From assembly GCF_951793255.1 (NCBI RefSeq), contig NZ_OX636706.1, forward strand, positions 124,001 through 188,000: a stretch of DNA of 64,000 nucleotides, read 5' to 3'. The stretch comes from Desulfovibrio piger. Its GTDB lineage: Bacteria; Desulfobacterota; Desulfovibrionia; Desulfovibrionales; Desulfovibrionaceae. The notes under the pieces were generated by a model. It was given only the letters and a program-made list of their open reading frames with translations, did not search any database and was not told the origin of the DNA. How positions within the stretch are numbered: position 1 is the stretch's first letter; every line of letters begins with the position of its first letter. Below, one piece after another: positions 60,691 to 64,000 of the stretch. The position numbers were made by a program, and so were the translations under genes.

Positions 60691-60969
60691 GCCACCGTCA
60701 CCGGCACCGTTGAGCTCGTTGAGCGCGTCGCGCAGCTTGCCGTAATCAGCCCCGCGCATACCCCTGATCGCGTCATAGGGCAGGCGGGTAACGATGGAGA
60801 GCAGGGAGACCTCGACGGTCACCGGATTGGTGCTCCGCTTCATGTTCACCGCCAGTTGCATGGCATCTTCTTCATCGCCCACGGTGGACGCGCGCACGAC
60901 GACTTCAGCAATAGTCTTCCCCCCTACGTTCAGGGGCTCATTCAGCACAACGGTCTTGCTTCTTTTCAT
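60637..60969 (-). CDS. P2 gpE-like tail-assembly chaperone
   Basis: A 110-residue protein (MKRSKTVVLNEPLNVGGK) with the TAC family pattern VVVRASTVGDEEDAMQLAV and a short Pro/Thr tail. It lies between tail tube and tape measure, the conserved place of tail chaperones. Confidence 0.85.
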   Translation of the reverse strand: MKRSKTVVLNEPLNVGGKTIAEVVVRASTVGDEEDAMQLAVNMKRSTNPVTVEVSLLSIVTRLPYDAIRGMRGADYGKLRDALNELNGAGDGGVENPTPPETEAGTSQPA

Positions 60970-60978
60970 GGTCTCTCC

Positions 60979-61506
60979 CTAGACGTTCAGGCCCATTTGG
61001 GAACGCACTGTGGCCAGCAGATCCGTACCCTTGACCTTGTGGATGAAGTTGAGCTTGTCGAACAGGAATTCTTCCTCGCCATCGAGCAGCACTTCAAGGC
61101 GGGTCACTTCCAGTTCCAGCTCGTTGCCATGTTTTTTGCCCTGCTCCAGCGTGCCGATGGGGAAATTTTTGACACGCCCGAGGATATTGATGCGGTAGGG
61201 CACGCTGACGCGCTTGCCGGTAGCATCATCCGTGACCTGCAGGGCGGAGTAGCATTCATACAGAGAGCTCTGTGTCCAATCGAGCGCGTTGAAGATCTCG
61301 GGGGTCACAGAGGTGAAGGTGAGCTTCACCGACATGGACTCGACCATCCCCAACGTGGGATTCTCGATTTCTCCGGCCACACCGGACCCCGAGATGGTCT
61401 CGGTCATGTAGGCGATCTCGGGAAGATCGATGGTGGCTACGCCGATCATGTCCGTACCGTCGTGGTACACTCGATAGGCGATAGTTTGTTCAGGACGTCT
61501 GGGCAT
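60979..61506 (-). CDS. P2 FII-like tail tube protein
   Basis: A 175-residue major tail tube protein: VYHDGTDMIGVATIDLPEI begins the beta-sandwich and RVKNFPIGTLEQGKKHGNELE with LEVTRLEVLLDGEE match FII. Follows the sheath by 9 bases. Confidence 0.93.
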   Translation of the reverse strand: MPRRPEQTIAYRVYHDGTDMIGVATIDLPEIAYMTETISGSGVAGEIENPTLGMVESMSVKLTFTSVTPEIFNALDWTQSSLYECYSALQVTDDATGKRVSVPYRINILGRVKNFPIGTLEQGKKHGNELELEVTRLEVLLDGEEEFLFDKLNFIHKVKGTDLLATVRSQMGLNV

Positions 61507-61515
61507 GCTTCCTCC

Positions 61516-63003
61516 TTAACCAAACAAAGCGGACAGGTTGTCGGTGTCAAATTCGAAGACGGCTTCAATATCCCGGGCAGCAGGAGGCGGCGTGATGCGC
61601 AGGTGGAAACGCATGATGCCGTCGATGAGGTCGGTCACGGGGTTCTCGGACTCATCAAAGGTGATGCTGCCGCCCAGGATGATCTCGCGGACGGTGTAGC
61701 CGTCCAGCTTGATTTGCTCGGACTTCAAAAAGGTCTGCACGAGGCGGCGGGTCAGCGGTTCGTCAACCTTGGCGAAATAGCTCAAAACGAACTGGACCTG
61801 ATACCAGTTGAAGAAGCGCCGGATACTATCCTGCGCGTCCTTGGGGTCGGTATTGGACGGATAGCAGGCCATGCGGCCACCCCAGGTCTTCATGCCGCCA
61901 TCGAAGTTGCTGACCGTATAAATTCCCTGCCCATTCAGATAGTTTGCCTTGGTCAGGTCGAGCCACAGCTCGTTCCACTGGCCGTCAGCGTCCACATAGC
62001 CACTGGAGGTGATGTCCAGCCGCTTGTTACTGGGGCTGGCGTAGGGGATGCCGTCATGATCGCCGTCCGTGGCCGCCATGACCCCGGCCAGATGCGTAGC
62101 GAGGCCGTACACGTTATCGCCCAGCTTGACCTTGGGCCAGCAGACGACCATCAGACCATCGGTGAGGTTGTGCTTCTCCTTGTAGCCGGGCACGTCACTG
62201 TATTTGGTCACGGCGTTGTCGCCGCTGCTGGGGATGTCCACCAGACAGATGGCCTGGAACAGACCGTTGATGCCGTCGCACTTGGCGGCCATAACCACGG
62301 CCACAGCCGGGTCTTCGCAGAACTGCGGCGCCAGGACGATGGACGGCACGAGCCGGAAACGCGGGAAGACTTCATCGATGAGCTCAAGACCGGTGCCCTG
62401 CCCGCTGGCCGGGTCGATGCCGCCGATCACGTCCTCAGAAGTGACCTTGCTCACGTCCGCGTAAACGTAGCCGGCCTTGACCGTACCACCTTCGGGGATG
62501 CTTCCCTCGGCCAGACGGGTCAGCAGGCCGCTGACGGCATCCACGCTGTAGTCGGTGCCCGCCTCATAGGTGGTCTCGCCCAGCTCATCCTTCAATTCCA
62601 CGGCACAGACGCCGCCGTGAGCCAGCCTGGCGGTGTCCTTGTCCAGGGCCGACGTGCCGAAGGTCAGACTTTCGTCCGCGACCTCGGTCTTGTGCTTTTC
62701 GGGGTCGAAAACGTTGACGCAGACCACAGGCGCGCCGCGGTAGATGGCGAAATGGCTGTAGATCAGCTCTTGCAGGCTGTAGTCGCTGAAATGGTCGGCA
62801 TCCCAGCCCATCGCCTGCACTGCTTCGTCATAGCTGTAAAAAAGCTGCGGCACGTTGACGGGACGGGCCTTGTCCCCGGCCAGCGTATGCACAGGGGCCG
62901 TGCCCACGGCGAAGACGACCGCGCTGTCCACGGTGCGGGCGGGCAGGATGCTGGTGGCCTGCTCGGAGGTGTAGATGCCGTGACGGTATCCGGTGGTTGC
63001 CAT
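61516..63003 (-). CDS. P2 FI-like contractile tail sheath
   Basis: A 495-residue sheath protein, longer than P2 FI by an inserted domain around residues 90-190. The N-terminal HGIYTSEQATSILPARTVDSAVVF and the C-terminal FLKSEQIKLDGYTVREIILGG pattern are typical, with a long middle domain (VPSIVLAPQFCEDPAVAVVM). Its presence shows that the tail is contractile (myovirus-like). Confidence 0.92.
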   Translation of the reverse strand: MATTGYRHGIYTSEQATSILPARTVDSAVVFAVGTAPVHTLAGDKARPVNVPQLFYSYDEAVQAMGWDADHFSDYSLQELIYSHFAIYRGAPVVCVNVFDPEKHKTEVADESLTFGTSALDKDTARLAHGGVCAVELKDELGETTYEAGTDYSVDAVSGLLTRLAEGSIPEGGTVKAGYVYADVSKVTSEDVIGGIDPASGQGTGLELIDEVFPRFRLVPSIVLAPQFCEDPAVAVVMAAKCDGINGLFQAICLVDIPSSGDNAVTKYSDVPGYKEKHNLTDGLMVVCWPKVKLGDNVYGLATHLAGVMAATDGDHDGIPYASPSNKRLDITSSGYVDADGQWNELWLDLTKANYLNGQGIYTVSNFDGGMKTWGGRMACYPSNTDPKDAQDSIRRFFNWYQVQFVLSYFAKVDEPLTRRLVQTFLKSEQIKLDGYTVREIILGGSITFDESENPVTDLIDGIMRFHLRITPPPAARDIEAVFEFDTDNLSALFG

Positions 63004-63278
63004 TATATCCTCCTACTTCTTCCGGGCTTGACGGACGCATCCTGGACGGCGACATACGCCTGATACATGACTGTCCCGCGCATGGTCAGCAGCATGCGTG
63101 CCGTGGCCAGATCCCCGTCCACCGGAACGAACAGCGTCCGGAGTTCGGGATGTTCCTCAAAAAGATCCGCCAGGACGGGAAAAACTTCTTCCGGCTTGCC
63201 GCGCAGGATCGCATTCCGCATCAGCGGCAGACCGAAAGGCCGGCTGGGGCCAAGATACATACAAGCAGTGGTGCTCAT
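63003..63278 (-). CDS. Hypothetical phage tail protein
   Basis: A 91-residue protein (MSTTACMYLGPSRPFGLPLM). It touches the sheath start and overlaps the next upstream gene by 4 bases. No family recognised. Confidence 0.55.
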   Translation of the reverse strand: MSTTACMYLGPSRPFGLPLMRNAILRGKPEEVFPVLADLFEEHPELRTLFVPVDGDLATARMLLTMRGTVMYQAYVAVQDASVKPGRSRRI

Positions 63279-63760
63279 CTGATGGTCTCCACTTCATCTA
63301 GGCCGCGGGGCGGCCAGGTATAGTTCCACACACATTCGAGGGTGGCCAGGTGATACTGGTGCCAGCGCTGCTTGGGCGTAGGGATACTGGCTTTCAGCTC
63401 TCCCTCGAGCTCAAAACGCTCGGCCAGCAGCCGTGTTTTCCAGAGCTGCCGGCGCAGACAGTCGAGCATCTCTGCCAGGAGCAAGCCCGCCTGTTCCTGA
63501 TTCACCGGGCTGTAGACGCCCAGGGCCAGTCCTACGGTGTCATGCAGCATGGTCTTGTGGTCCGGCTCCAGCTCGACCTGTCCCTCTATCCAACGCACGA
63601 TCACAAAGGGGTAGCAGCCCTCCTGCTGACGTTCGGGCAAACCATGCAGGAACACCTGCACAGGTTGCATCCCCCCACCTTGCGGGGCGGGGAAGGGGTA
63701 ATCCACAAAAGCCTCCTGCACGAGCTTTACCAGGCATGTCAGCAGCAGACGGGAGGTCAT
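63275..63760 (-). CDS. Tail-completion-like protein
   Basis: A 161-residue protein with the layout of phage tail completion/terminator proteins (FVIVRWIEGQVELEPDHKT, then LLLAEMLDCLRRQLWKTRL). Overlaps both neighbours by 4 bases. The family link is by pattern and position. Confidence 0.6.
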   Translation of the reverse strand: MTSRLLLTCLVKLVQEAFVDYPFPAPQGGGMQPVQVFLHGLPERQQEGCYPFVIVRWIEGQVELEPDHKTMLHDTVGLALGVYSPVNQEQAGLLLAEMLDCLRRQLWKTRLLAERFELEGELKASIPTPKQRWHQYHLATLECVWNYTWPPRGLDEVETIR

Positions 63761-64000
63761 CGTCCTGTCCCCACGATGCCGGACAGGATCACATCCACCT
63801 CATGTTGCAGACGCTCCGGGAAAACTTCTTCAGCTCGGGCCACGACCTGTTCCTGGGCGTCTGCCGTCTGCAACGCCTGCACAGGCGATGGACCGTAGAG
63901 CATTTCCAGCTGTTGCCCATGACGCACGAACACGCCATAGCCGCCCTGGGGCTTACGGATGATGAAGCTCTTGCTTCCCCCGGCCACATTGGACGTAGCC
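63757..64000 (-). CDS. Phage morphogenesis/tail-completion protein, partial
   Basis: The frame is open to the window edge (ATSNVAGGSKSFIIRKPQGG at the edge), so the N-terminus is missing. The visible part, about 80 residues, ends DVILSGIVGTGR. Such sequences belong to virion morphogenesis or tail-completion proteins upstream of the sheath gene. Confidence 0.6.
   Translation of the reverse strand, partial: ATSNVAGGSKSFIIRKPQGGYGVFVRHGQQLEMLYGPSPVQALQTADAQEQVVARAEEVFPERLQHEVDVILSGIVGTGR

Larger units (their letters stand above)
36804..64000. mobile_element. P2-like prophage, left end to window edge
   Basis: The left boundary is a 3' tRNA-Pro fragment. Next come a tyrosine integrase, early genes, a divergent repressor/Cro-like switch, an antirepressor module, cargo genes, tail-fibre genes and the contractile-tail block in P2 order. 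Head, packaging and lysis genes and the right attachment site lie beyond 64000. Confidence 0.9.

Overview
Organism: the window reads as a chromosome segment of a Desulfovibrio-type sulfate/sulfite-reducing bacterium. The grounds are an outer-membrane porin of the Desulfovibrio type, a tungsten-type aldehyde ferredoxin oxidoreductase, a glycyl radical enzyme with the isethionate sulfite-lyase residue pattern, sigma-54 control and high-GC core genes. The assignment is inferred from gene content only.

Layout. (1) 1-12.9 kb: a conjugative element read leftwards, ending at a tRNA-Glu gene. It carries a replication-type HTH protein, traK-traL-orf-traM-trbB-orf-trbC-trbD, then a type IVb thin-pilus set pilL-N-O-P-Q-R; pilR is cut by an IS5-family element at the left edge. 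(2) 13.1-17.4 kb: housekeeping-like genes: a TauE/SafE permease, a radical SAM/SPASM protein that may mature a tungsten enzyme, and uvrC. (3) 17.7-36.5 kb: a catabolic island. It holds an AOR (frameshifted) with a coupled membrane protein, a HisC-like aminotransferase, a porin, a sigma-54 enhancer-binding regulator, a glycyl radical enzyme, an amidohydrolase-fold protein, an MFS transporter, the radical SAM activase, a second (frameshifted) MFS transporter, a second amidohydrolase, an alpha/beta hydrolase and a 3-hydroxyisobutyrate-dehydrogenase-like reductase. Four sigma-54 promoters (20.27, 21.85, 25.97 and 32.19 kb), with ATGTCC/GGACAT sites clearest at three of them, tie the island to its own regulator. 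(4) 36.8 kb to the right edge: a P2-like prophage integrated in a tRNA-Pro gene, with integrase, early/regulatory genes, an immunity switch, a c4-like RNA/antirepressor module, AT-rich cargo genes, an invertible tail-fibre cassette array and a complete contractile-tail block.

How the parts work together. In the island, a substrate would cross the outer membrane by the porin and the inner membrane by the MFS carriers. It would be opened by the glycyl radical enzyme after activation by its radical SAM partner. Products would go to the amidohydrolase, esterase, reductase and AOR steps. The glycyl radical enzyme has Arg189, Gln193, Trp374, Cys468, Glu470, Arg680 and Gly807, which match recalled isethionate sulfite-lyase positions. 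The usual isethionate partners (TRAP transporter, acetaldehyde dehydrogenase) are absent, and a pocket Phe appears to be Val, so the substrate is probably different and unknown. In the prophage, three silent tail-fibre C-termini lie opposite to the expressed one and share short inverted sites, which points to host-range switching by DNA inversion. Two frameshifts (AOR and second MFS) may be real decay or sequence errors.
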